From Cyclobacteriaceae bacterium (GTDB lineage Bacteria; Bacteroidota; Bacteroidia; Cytophagales; Cyclobacteriaceae): 64,000 bases of DNA. How positions within the stretch are numbered: position 1 is the stretch's first letter; every line of letters begins with the position of its first letter. The notes below the pieces were generated by a model that saw only the letters and a list, made by a program, of their open reading frames with translations, ran no database searches and was not told where the DNA came from. Below are positions 55,101-63,142 of this stretch, piece after piece. A program made the position numbers and the translations under genes. The stretch is taken from the NCBI GenBank assembly GCA_016787725.1, contig JAEUTZ010000002.1, positions 186,001 through 250,000 of the forward strand, written 5' to 3'.

Positions 55101-55525
55101 AACACAAGCTTTATTTGTATGATGAAGCCAACCTGGAGGTTGTTGATATGACGAAACAATCCATGTACTACACCCAGGCCAACGCCACCCTTACCATTTT
55201 ATATGGGGACGACTTGTACATCAAAAATTCTTTGGCCACAAAAGATGCACGCATCGCACAACCGTATCCGAATCCTGCTAATGAAAACATGCACATCCCG
55301 GTGGTCCTGCCCGAAGCCGGTTTGGTTGCTTTACACCTGCACGATTCTTACGGTCGATCTATCTACGAAGTGGAACAATATTACGATCAAGGGCATCACC
55401 GGATTTCCATTCAGAATTTGAATGAAATTCCGGCCGGTATTTATTTTGTGACAGCAAAAATTCAAAGTGGAACAAGCAGTCAACGAAAGACATTTAAAAT
55501 TGTTATCAACAAAAACGCTAAATAG
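49193..55525 (+). CDS. Giant T9SS cell-surface protein with three tandem seven-repeat propellers
   Basis: A 2110-residue exported protein. Signal peptide to about residue 21; DUF7948-like domain (FEENRGQVRHL, to ~240); seven SBBP-type repeats of WGTYYGGTGDE-like start (~253-700); an IPT/TIG domain (TITSFSPTSAASGASLTITG, ~702-781); seven FG-GAP/VCBS-like repeats with DxDGDGKxD calcium-binding loops (~790-1166); a fibronectin-III-like region (~1173-1286); seven YCF48/BNR-like repeats with VGxNGxIxKTTNxGxxW (~1298-1581); beta-rich linkers; and a type A T9SS sorting domain (YPNPANENMHI, IPAGIYFVTAKI, ~2022-2110). Probably a surface adhesin or scaffold. The caspase-like gene follows 68 bp downstream. 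Confidence 0.9.
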   Translation: MRKSLLGFSVFLFFGATGAFGQEQLPSTAFELATRGFEENRGQVRHLDAQYPHQVQYILKDKGVTLFFHKTGITYQMTSFEYVEDESLSPMRAGKNRKKVKSVSTYRFDQVWEGASENTTLQAEEPLAGTSFYWLAESQVGVSHYAKIIYRNIYPNIDIEYYIKDNRLKYDVVVKPGGDVQQVQFQYEGGVEPALVNGKIQIETPLGFLEEQQPVTYSKSGRKLSSQYSRQAEHFGFSVPEGNQEQAFTIDPDLIWGTYYGGTLEDITSDVVIDVSGNVYLAGTTDSNSGIAASGFQTTYAGAYDAFLVKFNSAGVRQWGTYYGGTGDEASYGLSVDGTGNVYLSGYTNSATGISLAGGHQTVIGGSYDAFLVKFNSSGTRQWATYYGGTGDDFPFSNTTDGSGNVYLVGRTNSTSAIAVGGHQNINGGLVDAFLVKFNSSGVRQFATYYGGTGDEYGLDCEVDASGNIFLSGQTFSTNAISTTGSHQIAYGGNRDAFLVKFNSAGVRQFGTYYGGTGADFLYASTIDAGGNIIISGDTESASAIASGGHQNSLLGVYDAFVVKFNTSGVRQWGTYYGNTGTDYAAVYKCIATDVNSNIFLTGNTNSTSGIASGGAFTTLAGGSDAYLVKFNASGVRQWSTYFGGTLDESANAVGFDPTTDYVYISGNTYSTSGIGVGGHQSTLSGLNDGYLAKFRGTALPIPTITSFSPTSAASGASLTITGTNFSATPANNTVYFGGAKATVTGATATTLTVTVPVGATHRPISVTINSLTAYSPQSFKPTFSGSGTIDATTLAAKVDFTTGTFPDYVSLADADIDGKSDILVSNGNSATFSALRNVSTSGSIIASSFSTKVDFTTAVSPNSVEYGDLDGDGKLDMVVANATSNSISLYRNVSTPGAITTGSFAAKVDFSTSLSNPRNLAIRDFDGDGKPDIAVSNGNSANAVVFRNTTSVGAFTSGSLAIPVSFTAGTSPSGIASGDVDGDGKADLIISNSSSNTISVFRNTSVSGTISFAAKVDFTTGTGPHNLAVADIDGDGKEDIIVPNSTAGTVSVIRNNSTVGTISLAAKVDFTAGSNTIGIAVGDLNGDGKLDVISSNTLSNNISVFRNTATSGSITTGSLAAKVDFTTGIAPSYGIAVGDLDGDGKPDIVVPNSGTSANTVSVFRNNSSSTATEPTAQPTGFISSAITSNSFTVSFTAAAGPPTGYLAVWKIGSNPTTDPVDGTSYVAGGSLGDGTIGYSGSATTFNQTGMGPGTTYFYKIYSYNGSGSGINYRQVSPLPGTVTTLTPPPATADLALTNVTNSIIEDLVAVRFVDAVTAFAVGTNGTAIKTINAGTSWTNLISGTTNTLWNVFFTNTNTGYIVGNLGLILKTTNSGSTWSTLITGTTEHLYAISFPSDNIGYAVGNNGAIIKTTNAGTSWTPLTLGASVSYLNSVVFFDANTGLTSGPGGVFRTTDGGTTWTKVSTLSILWLTFPTSTVGYGVGESGAIVKTSNGGVSWTTLSSNTGERLWGAHFTSTDVGFAVGENGTAIKTANGGSTWTTMTIDTDVSTKILYAIHFGTVSEGLAVGEIGTILKTEAELPEIPISSSNFKNEIPVKGSTSVSITIPATDVSRVDEVNLYVFPIRDIADGIYTNGEIFPATLSSNTYSANMQDPEADPIGYYYFFEIAYDGFNRYTYSDEGYAYLKYENTNTLKLPSLKAGSTTSDYQIISVPLVLTNAQVSAVFNEFGAADNKQWRMFTYQSGNTTPLSISGSITPGKGYWLITKTATTIDVGPGKTVTANGESPFSLTLAAGWNLIGNPYNFGVTWNAGTNVRELKQFSNGTYSTSSTLQPFVGYFVFANTPGNYPIPVTGAFTGGRTRTNRFDQTETSWELPITLQRGDLKNELGGIGMHQEADAGFDTFDEPALPIPTMQNMFAMIFDRPDLPYSLNKEVVPADQNYTWNFTIDQPEGNDAVEMRWDPMLLAKLKHKLYLYDEANLEVVDMTKQSMYYTQANATLTILYGDDLYIKNSLATKDARIAQPYPNPANENMHIPVVLPEAGLVALHLHDSYGRSIYEVEQYYDQGHHRISIQNLNEIPAGIYFVTAKIQSGTSSQRKTFKIVINKNAK

Positions 55526-55593
55526 TTAATGAAATGGCCCAGTATTTTCAACCTGTTAGCCATCCCAGTAATCAAAACATAAATTATAAACCC

Positions 55594-56703
55594 ATGAAAA
55601 AAGTCATCCTGTTCGTTGTCCTTGGTTTGGGATTATCCTATGCCCAGGCACAAAAAGTCGAAGCCTACAGCTCACCGGTTCAGGTTAACTTCAAAGCAAA
55701 GGACACCAGTGCGCCTGAAATCCTTATTGAATACGGTGCCACTACCGATGTCATGGCTCAAACCGAACACCTCATTATCAATGTCGATGACATTGGTGGC
55801 GGTATTAACACCGTTACTGTTAATTCCAAAATCTACGAAGGCAAAGGGCAGGAAAGACTCCGGATTGAAGAAGACCTGATGCCTGGTACGGAAGTAGTAA
55901 TCAAAGCTACGGACGTTTCCAATAATGTAAAGGAAAAGAACCTGCAGGTCCGGTTTAAGGCGGTGCCGGTGGTGGCAAGTACACCAGCTACAGTAAAGAG
56001 ACACAACTATGCTGTTCTGTTTGGAGCCCAGGATTATCAGGACCCTAACATCAACTCTCTTTCTGAGCCTCTGAAAGATGCCGAGCGTCTTAAGAAAGTG
56101 CTGATTAACAATTACACATTTGCTCCGGAAGAAGTAAAAGTGATTAAAAATCCGACTTACGAAACGATGGTGAACACGTTTGATAGTTTGCGCAGGCTGG
56201 TTACCGATAAAGACTTCTTATTGATTTTCTACGCAGGACATGGCTATTATGAAAAGGAGACTGAAAAAGGCTATTGGTTGCCGGTAGATGCCAGCAAGGA
56301 CTCTAAATCAAAATGGTATCGTAACTCCGCGTTGAAGGATGACATTGAATCCATTCCTTCCAAACACACCTTGTTGATTTCTGACGCTTGTTTCAGTGGA
56401 AGTATCTTTAAAACGAGAGCTGCCTTTAACAATGCCTCGGTAGAAATCTCCAAAGTCATGAACACGCAAAGTCGCAAATGTTTAACCAGTGGTGCCTTAA
56501 CTGAGGTTCCGGATAAAAGTGTGTTCCTGGACTATTTGATCAAAGAACTCGAAAATAATCAAAACAAGTACATGCGGTCGGAAGATTTGTTTTTTGCCAT
56601 CCGCGAGCCGGTGCGCAACAACTCTCCGATCACCCCGTTGTTTGGCGTAATTCAAAGTACCGGAGATGAAGGGGGTGACTTCGTATTTATCAGAAAAGAC
56701 TAA
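55594..56703 (+). CDS. Exported caspase-like (peptidase C14) protein
   Basis: 369 residues from ATG 55594, which gives a clean signal peptide (MKKVILFVVLGLGLSYAQAQ); an in-frame ATG at 55534 would prefix a non-signal stretch. Residues about 22-130 are an Ig-like beta domain (FKAKDTSAPEILIEYGATTD). The caspase fold follows: YAVLFGAQDYQDPNI, LLIFYAGHGYYEKE with catalytic His216 and LLISDACFSGSIF with catalytic Cys266, so the dyad is intact. There is no T9SS sorting domain, so it should remain in the periplasm. Substrate unknown; C14 enzymes usually cut after Asp, Arg or Lys. The next gene begins 12 bp after the stop. Confidence 0.9.
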   Translation: MKKVILFVVLGLGLSYAQAQKVEAYSSPVQVNFKAKDTSAPEILIEYGATTDVMAQTEHLIINVDDIGGGINTVTVNSKIYEGKGQERLRIEEDLMPGTEVVIKATDVSNNVKEKNLQVRFKAVPVVASTPATVKRHNYAVLFGAQDYQDPNINSLSEPLKDAERLKKVLINNYTFAPEEVKVIKNPTYETMVNTFDSLRRLVTDKDFLLIFYAGHGYYEKETEKGYWLPVDASKDSKSKWYRNSALKDDIESIPSKHTLLISDACFSGSIFKTRAAFNNASVEISKVMNTQSRKCLTSGALTEVPDKSVFLDYLIKELENNQNKYMRSEDLFFAIREPVRNNSPITPLFGVIQSTGDEGGDFVFIRKD

Positions 56704-56715
56704 CCGAACAGTTCT

Positions 56716-57468
56716 ATGCAAAAATTGAAGTGGCTTTTAATCGCAGGTCTTTTTCTCATCATCCTGCCGGGATACAGTCAAAAAATTGACAACATCACTG
56801 CGGAATTTGACGGTGAGCGGATCATTATTACCTATGATCTGGAAACTGGAAAACCGAATGATAAGTTTAATGTCGTGCTTAAAAGTTCGCATGATAATTA
56901 TGCAAAACCCTTGAAGTTCCTGATGGGTGATGCCGGCTCGAACGTCTTACCTGGTACCAAAAACCGGATCATATGGGATGTGAAAAATGAATTACCCTCT
57001 GACTTTAATGGAAATGTTACAATAAAGTTTGAAGTAGAAGCCATCATCCCACTGGTCATTGAAGAGAAAAGTTCCCTCTCTGCCAAACCTCTGATGAAAA
57101 ACTCCTATAAACGGGGTACCGAATTGAAGGTAGACTGGACGGGAGGAATGAGGTCGAATAATATTAAAGTCGATTTGTTTAAGGACAATAATTTCTCTGA
57201 AACCATTACCACCGTACCGAACGACAAACGCACGTTTACCTGGAACATCCCTAAAAAACAAAAGAAGGGCAGTTACTTCCTGCGATTATCCGATGGTTCT
57301 GATATCTCGCCCACTCAGATTTTCACCATTAAGCCAAAGACTCCGTTTATTGTAAAAGTTCTTCCCGTGCTAGCAGTAGGCGCAGGCGTTTACTTCTTGG
57401 TGAGTGGTGACGGTGGTGGTAAACCTGAACCCGACTTGCCGGAACCCATCGGACCACCCAGCAACTAG
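56716..57468 (+). CDS. Membrane-anchored protein with KNH/Kre9-like Ig domain
   Basis: A 250-residue protein with a signal peptide (LLIAGLFLIILPGYSQ), a first beta domain (residues ~22-115), and a second (~120-205; LKVDWTGGMRSNNIKVDLF ... FTWNIPKKQKKGSYFLRL) resembling the Ser-Thr-rich KNH/Kre9 Ig-like domain. A membrane helix (VLPVLAVGAGVYFLV, ~217-232) is followed by a short acidic, Pro-rich tail. This topology puts the beta domains outside the inner membrane. It follows the caspase gene by 12 bp and is likely its operon partner. The fucosidase frame begins directly after its TAG in the same frame. Confidence 0.78.
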   Translation: MQKLKWLLIAGLFLIILPGYSQKIDNITAEFDGERIIITYDLETGKPNDKFNVVLKSSHDNYAKPLKFLMGDAGSNVLPGTKNRIIWDVKNELPSDFNGNVTIKFEVEAIIPLVIEEKSSLSAKPLMKNSYKRGTELKVDWTGGMRSNNIKVDLFKDNNFSETITTVPNDKRTFTWNIPKKQKKGSYFLRLSDGSDISPTQIFTIKPKTPFIVKVLPVLAVGAGVYFLVSGDGGGKPEPDLPEPIGPPSN

Positions 57469-58911
57469 TTGAAGGGTATAACCATTATAGCAGGAGTTCT
57501 TTTACTGGTTGCCAGTTGTCACCAGCCGGTATTACCTCCGGAACCATTATATCCCATTCCCGCACCTAACCAACTTTTCTGGCATGAAATGGAATTGAAT
57601 GCCTTTGTGCATTTTACCACCAACACGTTCACTGGAAAAGAATGGGGCTATGGCGATGAAAGTCCTTCTATTTTCAATCCTACTGAATACAATGCCGACC
57701 AATGGGTGTCCACTTTCAAAGATGCAGGATTTAAAGGTGTCATCTTAACCTGTAAACATCACGATGGATTCTGTCTGTGGCCAAGCGCTTATACGGAACA
57801 CTCGGTTAAAAATAGTCCCTGGCAAAATGGTAAAGGAGACGTGGTGCGGGATGTGATGCGTGCCTGCAAAAAGTATGAACTGAAGTTTGGGATCTATCTT
57901 TCTCCGTGGGATCGTAACCATCCAGCGTATGGAACTCCGGAATACATAGAATACTATCGCAATCAATTGAAAGAACTCTTTACGACTTACGGCCCGGTGT
58001 TCGAGATGTGGTTTGATGGAGCGAATGGAGGCGATGGGTATTACGGTGGCAAACGTGAAAGCCGAAGCATTCAGGGTTCAACCTATTATGATTGGCCCGC
58101 TACCCTTGAACTTGTACGATCTCTGGAACCCGAAATTCTTTTCTTTAGCGATGCAGGCCCGGGCGTGCGCTGGGTTGGTAACGAACGCGGAATAGCCGGG
58201 GAAACAAATTGGAATACCATTACCCCGGACACGCTTTATGCCGGCAAAGCGGGGATCGAAAAACTCTTAAACGAAGGAGCCGAAAATGGCACCCATTGGA
58301 TTCCCGCTGAAGTGGACGTATCGATCCGAAAAGGTTGGTTCTATCATGCAGAGGAAGATACCCTTGTTAAAACACCTCAACAGCTTTTTAATATCTATCT
58401 GACCTCGGTGGGTCGTGGTTCTACCCTTTTACTAAACATTCCACCCGACCGAAGAGGTTTAGTGCACGAAAAAGATGTAGCTGCCTTGCAAGGATTCCGG
58501 GCGCTATTGGATTCTACATTCAAACAAAATCTGGCCCTAAATAGACCAGTTAGCGTTAGCTCCTGCCGAGGAGAGGATGACCGGTTTGATGGAAGTCAGC
58601 TTACGGATGGTAACCCCGCCACCTATTGGGCAACCGATGACGGTACGACCACAGGTTCAATAGATGTAGATCTTGGTTCAACACAGATCCTGAATTATCT
58701 CGTGATTCAGGAATACATTCAACTCGGTCAGCGGGTAAAGTCAATTTCAATAGAAGCAAATGAAGCTGGCTCCTGGAAACCTGTCACCCAGGCAACAACC
58801 ATAGGGTATAAGCGTATTTTGCGACTTAATGGAGTGGAAACAAATAAAATCAGGATCAATATCCTGGCCGCCAAAGCCTGTCCGGTGATCTCCAACATCG
58901 AAATCTACTGA
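57469..58911 (+). CDS. GH29 alpha-L-fucosidase lipoprotein with discoidin-like domain
   Basis: 480 residues, starting with TTG at 57469. The TTG start is supported because it gives a lipoprotein signal (GITIIAGVLLLVASC) and no ATG exists before the catalytic domain. The GH29 domain has HFTTNTFTGKEWG, LTCKHHDGFCLWPS and VFEMWFDGANGGDG with nucleophile Asp183. Residues about 360-480 are an F5/8 discoidin-like sugar-binding domain (LALNRPVSVSSC; NPATYWATDDGT). It releases L-fucose from glycans at the cell surface or periplasm. It sits directly after the KNH-like gene stop and may be cotranscribed. Confidence 0.9.
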   Translation: MKGITIIAGVLLLVASCHQPVLPPEPLYPIPAPNQLFWHEMELNAFVHFTTNTFTGKEWGYGDESPSIFNPTEYNADQWVSTFKDAGFKGVILTCKHHDGFCLWPSAYTEHSVKNSPWQNGKGDVVRDVMRACKKYELKFGIYLSPWDRNHPAYGTPEYIEYYRNQLKELFTTYGPVFEMWFDGANGGDGYYGGKRESRSIQGSTYYDWPATLELVRSLEPEILFFSDAGPGVRWVGNERGIAGETNWNTITPDTLYAGKAGIEKLLNEGAENGTHWIPAEVDVSIRKGWFYHAEEDTLVKTPQQLFNIYLTSVGRGSTLLLNIPPDRRGLVHEKDVAALQGFRALLDSTFKQNLALNRPVSVSSCRGEDDRFDGSQLTDGNPATYWATDDGTTTGSIDVDLGSTQILNYLVIQEYIQLGQRVKSISIEANEAGSWKPVTQATTIGYKRILRLNGVETNKIRINILAAKACPVISNIEIY

Positions 58912-58989
58912 CAGCGGAAAGCCCCTTCTGACAAAAATCATTTTTTTACATCGAGAATAATGGTTCGTTTGGTTCCTAATCGAAATACC

Positions 58990-59430
58990 ATGAACCCATC
59001 AACCTCCTGGCTCAGTCGGAAATCCTTGATCTTATTGCGCATCAGCATTGGCCTAATCTACTTCTGGTTTGGGGCTTTGAAATTCTTTCCCAATCTGAGT
59101 CCAGCCGATCAGCTCGCGAAGCACACGATTCATCTTATCACCTTCGGGTTAATCCCGGATAATATTTCCATTATCCTGCTGGCCATTTGGGAAACGATAC
59201 TCGGTTTGATGCTGATGGTTGGCATCTGGCGTCAGGGTATCTTCTACATCCTGTTGATACACATGGCCTGTACTTTTGTTCCGTTGTTCTTTTTTGTCGA
59301 TGTATCTTTTACGGAACTGCCCTACGCATTTACGTTGGTGGGACAATACATCATGAAAAACCTAATTATTATTTGTGCAGCCATCACCTTACATGCCCAC
59401 TATCGCGGAACCCTCGTATTTATAAAATAG
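58990..59430 (+). CDS. DoxX-like membrane protein
   Basis: About 146 residues from ATG 58990 (an ATG at 58960 adds ten residues). Four hydrophobic helices are visible (LLRISIGLIYFWFGALKF; ILLAIWETILGLMLMVGIW), with the FGALKF motif and a conserved Glu in the second, as in DoxX and DUF417 relatives. Inner-membrane protein of uncertain function. It follows the fucosidase gene and converges with the lipoprotein gene by 18 bp. Confidence 0.75.
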   Translation: MNPSTSWLSRKSLILLRISIGLIYFWFGALKFFPNLSPADQLAKHTIHLITFGLIPDNISIILLAIWETILGLMLMVGIWRQGIFYILLIHMACTFVPLFFFVDVSFTELPYAFTLVGQYIMKNLIIICAAITLHAHYRGTLVFIK

Positions 59431-59448
59431 GGAAACATCATTTAATAA

Positions 59449-60570
59449 TCACAGGGATCTACGGATTGCCCGTAATTTGAAAACATACCCGTCAGATACA
59501 ACATATACATCACCGTTTGGGGCCTCCACGGGCACTCCCACTCCCCGATCAAGAAAGTCCCCCTTCCATCCTACATTGCCGGCAGCATCGGTTTTATAGA
59601 GATAGGTACGGTTCTCATCGCGCGACATGATCAGAAAGCCTCCATCTTCAGCAGGTTCAGCTAGCGATGATGACCAACTATTAACAGAACCCTGGTCAAG
59701 CAATGAGGATTTCTGAAAAACTTTTGACCCATTACTCAGATTAAGCTTTGAAATATAAAATCTTCTTGATTCTTCAACATAACCATATAAAAACAATTGG
59801 TTTTCGATCAGCCGGTAATAAGAACTATTCACCGTATTCACTCCAAATGCCTGCGCAGAGGTATAAGTTGTAGTCCATTGAACGGCTCCCATTTGAGCAT
59901 CAATAGCAGAGACGGCAACAGAATCAGGATGCCGTTGATCATAAAAGAAAAGTTGAAATCCATGTATTACCGGAAACGGGCGTATGTACTTTGAATTATA
60001 CGTCATGGTCCACTGTAACTCACCGGCCAGGTTAAAACGGGAAACCCGGGTCCCGGGAAAAGATCCTTCGTATTGAGAAAGAAAAAGGTCTGATTCCGAG
60101 AATTTCAATGTGTGAAAAGTAAGGGGTCTGGTAAAATTAAAGTTGGATTGATGGAGCGTTAGATTTTCATCGACCGTTACTTTTATATACTCCGGTGCCT
60201 GAAAGTCGGTGGTCATATAAAAGATGAATCCGGCATTTTTCTGATCCAGGATGTCCATCATCGCATACCCGGATGGCAAATCCAGTGTTTTGATAATTTC
60301 TCCTTCGGGACTGATCTTCACCAGGAAGTAGTCCCCTAACTCAACTTGATTGACTTGTCGGTTCAAGATCAGTAGCAAGAAGCCATCCGAAGTTGTCTTG
60401 TAGTCAATGGTTACAGGTCTCACTACCGGCAATCCAGGGTTCTCTATAAATTGAGAAGCCACATCCAATTGCCATTCATCTTCATAATCCTGAATCAAAG
60501 GTACCTCCCGGTCCAAACAACTGCTGGCCAGGAAAATAACGATCAGTAAATGATAGCTCACCTTCATCAT
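59449..60570 (-). CDS. Lipoprotein with beta-propeller-like repeats
   Basis: A 373-residue protein with a lipoprotein signal (HLLIVIFLASSC, Cys18). The rest consists of repeating strand blocks, for example GFLLLILNRQVNQVELGDYFLVKI, GGFLIMSRDENRTYLYKTDAAGNVGW and GDVYVVSDGYVFKL, as in PQQ/Kelch-like propellers. No family name recognised. It is probably anchored in the outer membrane. The gene is divergent from priA by 63 bp. Confidence 0.75.
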   Translation of the reverse strand: MMKVSYHLLIVIFLASSCLDREVPLIQDYEDEWQLDVASQFIENPGLPVVRPVTIDYKTTSDGFLLLILNRQVNQVELGDYFLVKISPEGEIIKTLDLPSGYAMMDILDQKNAGFIFYMTTDFQAPEYIKVTVDENLTLHQSNFNFTRPLTFHTLKFSESDLFLSQYEGSFPGTRVSRFNLAGELQWTMTYNSKYIRPFPVIHGFQLFFYDQRHPDSVAVSAIDAQMGAVQWTTTYTSAQAFGVNTVNSSYYRLIENQLFLYGYVEESRRFYISKLNLSNGSKVFQKSSLLDQGSVNSWSSSLAEPAEDGGFLIMSRDENRTYLYKTDAAGNVGWKGDFLDRGVGVPVEAPNGDVYVVSDGYVFKLRAIRRSL

Positions 60571-60633
60571 TCAAAGTTACGAACAAATCAATCATCAAGG
60601 ACATAAAAAGTATTTCCGCTAACTTAGCCCGTC

Positions 60634-63135
60634 ATGTCGAATCAGGAACTTTTTGACCCGGACCAAACCCAATTTGTTGAAATTGTTTTACCGGTTCCTA
60701 TTCCCAGGTTATTTACCTACCGGGTCCCGACTGCCCTCTCGCAGCACGTAAAAAAAGGGCAACGGGCAATCGTACCCTTTGGTCAGAAAAAGATTCTCAC
60801 CGGCATCATCGCCCAGGTTCATCAAACACCTCCTAAAGACTACGAAGCAAAATACATTCTGGAAGTTCTGGATGAAGCTGAAGTTATTTACGAACAGCAA
60901 TTTGCCCTCTATCAATGGATAGCGGACTATTACTTGTGCACGCTGGGCGAAGTGATTCAGGCTGCCTTGCCATCAGGCCTCAAACTCTCGAGCGAATCCA
61001 TGATCCAACTACGTCCTGGCTTTACTTTGGAAGACACACTATTCGATTTTTCGGAAAAGGAACGAATCCTGCTAAGCGCACTTCAATCTGGAACGCTTCG
61101 ATATACAGATGCCGCCAAGCTGCTTTCCACCAAATCGATTTATCATCTTCTTAAATCCCTGGCCTCGAAGGAAGCGATCATCCTGTTTGAAGAAGTGAAG
61201 GAAAAGTTTAAGCCAAAAACTGAACGGCATATAAGGTTACAGTCGGAATATCTGAACAAGAATAAATTGGAGGCTCTCTTTGAAACCTTAACTACCAAAC
61301 CCAAACAAGAAGCAGTATTGCTCAAATACCTGCAGGACGTGCCGGTATTTACACATCCTGAATTAAATGGTGCCGGAGTAAAAAAATCATCCCTGATGGA
61401 TCAGGAAATTTCAGAATCTTCTGTCAGCACCTTAATCAAAAATTCCATCCTGGAAGAGTTTGATGTAATTGTTCCACGCTTCGGGTTTCCCGAACCAGAC
61501 CAACCCCACCCTGTTCTGCTGAGTGAACTGCAGGAAAAGGCACGCAATGAAATTATGTTGGGCTTTGAGAAGCAGGGCACGGTCTTGTTACACGGCATCA
61601 CCGGAAGTGGTAAAACTGAAATTTATATTGATCTGATTCGCAAAGCCCTGGAGGGAGGATCGCAAGTCCTGTACCTGTTGCCCGAGATTGCGCTCACCAC
61701 TCAAATCGTCCATCGACTAAAAAAAATGTTTGGAACGGAAATGGGCGTGTATCATTCTAAATTTTCTGACAACGAACGGGTGGAGGTGTGGAATGGTGTA
61801 TTGACTGGAAAATTCCGGTTTGTGGTAGGTGTACGATCTGCTATCTTTTTGCCGTTCGATAACCTTGGTCTGATCATCGTGGACGAAGAGCACGATTCTT
61901 CCTACAAACAACATGACCCGGCCCCGCGTTACCACGCACGGGATGTGGCCCTGGTGATGGCTCAGACCCATCACGCTAAAGTGTTGCTCGGCAGCGCAAC
62001 CCCTTCCGTAGAATCATTCCATCACGCACGTTCCGGCCGGTATGGCCTGGTTACTTTGCCACAGCGATTTGGTGAGGCGCAACTTCCGGAAATTATCTTT
62101 GCCGACCTTACACTAGAGCGAAAGCGCAAAACTACCAAAGGTGAATTTTCGTCCCTGCTGTTGAATGAAATTAAAGCTGCCATTGACAATAAGGAACAGG
62201 TGATTCTATTTCAAAATCGAAGAGGCTACTCGCCTTTGGTGCAATGCGAAGATTGCCACTGGGTGCCTAAGTGTATCAACTGCGCAGTAAGCCTTACCTA
62301 CCATCAGTTCCGCCATGCGATGATTTGTCATTATTGCGGCTATCGCGAAGAGTTACCGGGGCAATGTCCTACCTGCAGTTCAAAACGGATTTTAACGCTC
62401 GGGTATGGTACCGAAAAACTGGAAGAAGAACTGAAGCTTCACTTTCCGGAAGCCACCATCCAACGCATGGACCTGGATACAACGCGCTCGCGCAGCGGCT
62501 ATGAAACCATTGTGGAAGAATTTGAACGAGGCGGTACAAGCATTCTTGTTGGCACCCAAATGGTTACCAAAGGTCTCGACTTTGACCGAGTAAGTCTGGT
62601 GGGGGTTTTTGATACTGATAGGATGATGCATTTCCCGGATTTCCGGTCCTATGAACGTGCCTTCCAATTGATCACCCAGGTGAGTGGTCGTTCCGGGCGC
62701 AGGGAAAAACGGGGCAAGGTAGTGCTGCAAACCTCCAATCCTACCCATGAACTTTTTCGGTACGTTCAGGAAAATGATGTAGTCGGTTTCATAAACAATC
62801 AACTACGCGACCGCGAAGAACATTTCTATCCGCCCTTTACCCGCCTGATTGAAATTACAGTGAAGCACACAGACAAAAAAATTGCTACCGCGGCAGCGAA
62901 TCAATTGGTTAAAGAGTTGAAAGCTAAACTGGCTGGTGTCCGTATACTAGGTCCCGGTGAGCCGATGATTTCAAAGATCAGAAACGAATATCGGATGGTG
63001 GTGTTGTTAAAAATCAAGCGCGATCAGGGCAAACTATATGAAATTAAGTCAATGCTGATGCAGGTAACAGCCGGGTTACAACAGCTGAAAGAATTCAGAA
63101 ACGTTAAAGTGGTTTTTGATGTGGATCCGGTCTAG
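60634..63135 (+). CDS. priA: Primosomal protein N' (PriA helicase)
   Basis: An 833-residue replication-restart helicase. The N-terminal 3' DNA-binding domain begins VEIVLPVPIPRLFTYRVP; the helicase core has Walker A HGITGSGKTEIYID (~320), LIIVDEEHDSSYKQHD and LLGSATPSVES; the zinc-binding insert (~538-583) has four CxxC pairs (CEDCHWVPKCINC, CHYCGYREELPGQCPTC), and VGTQMVTKGLDFDRVSLVGV follows. PriA reloads the replication machinery at stalled forks. The convergent surE gene ends 7 bp beyond its stop. Confidence 0.97.
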   Translation: MSNQELFDPDQTQFVEIVLPVPIPRLFTYRVPTALSQHVKKGQRAIVPFGQKKILTGIIAQVHQTPPKDYEAKYILEVLDEAEVIYEQQFALYQWIADYYLCTLGEVIQAALPSGLKLSSESMIQLRPGFTLEDTLFDFSEKERILLSALQSGTLRYTDAAKLLSTKSIYHLLKSLASKEAIILFEEVKEKFKPKTERHIRLQSEYLNKNKLEALFETLTTKPKQEAVLLKYLQDVPVFTHPELNGAGVKKSSLMDQEISESSVSTLIKNSILEEFDVIVPRFGFPEPDQPHPVLLSELQEKARNEIMLGFEKQGTVLLHGITGSGKTEIYIDLIRKALEGGSQVLYLLPEIALTTQIVHRLKKMFGTEMGVYHSKFSDNERVEVWNGVLTGKFRFVVGVRSAIFLPFDNLGLIIVDEEHDSSYKQHDPAPRYHARDVALVMAQTHHAKVLLGSATPSVESFHHARSGRYGLVTLPQRFGEAQLPEIIFADLTLERKRKTTKGEFSSLLLNEIKAAIDNKEQVILFQNRRGYSPLVQCEDCHWVPKCINCAVSLTYHQFRHAMICHYCGYREELPGQCPTCSSKRILTLGYGTEKLEEELKLHFPEATIQRMDLDTTRSRSGYETIVEEFERGGTSILVGTQMVTKGLDFDRVSLVGVFDTDRMMHFPDFRSYERAFQLITQVSGRSGRREKRGKVVLQTSNPTHELFRYVQENDVVGFINNQLRDREEHFYPPFTRLIEITVKHTDKKIATAAANQLVKELKAKLAGVRILGPGEPMISKIRNEYRMVVLLKIKRDQGKLYEIKSMLMQVTAGLQQLKEFRNVKVVFDVDPV

Positions 63136-63142
63136 CCACGCT

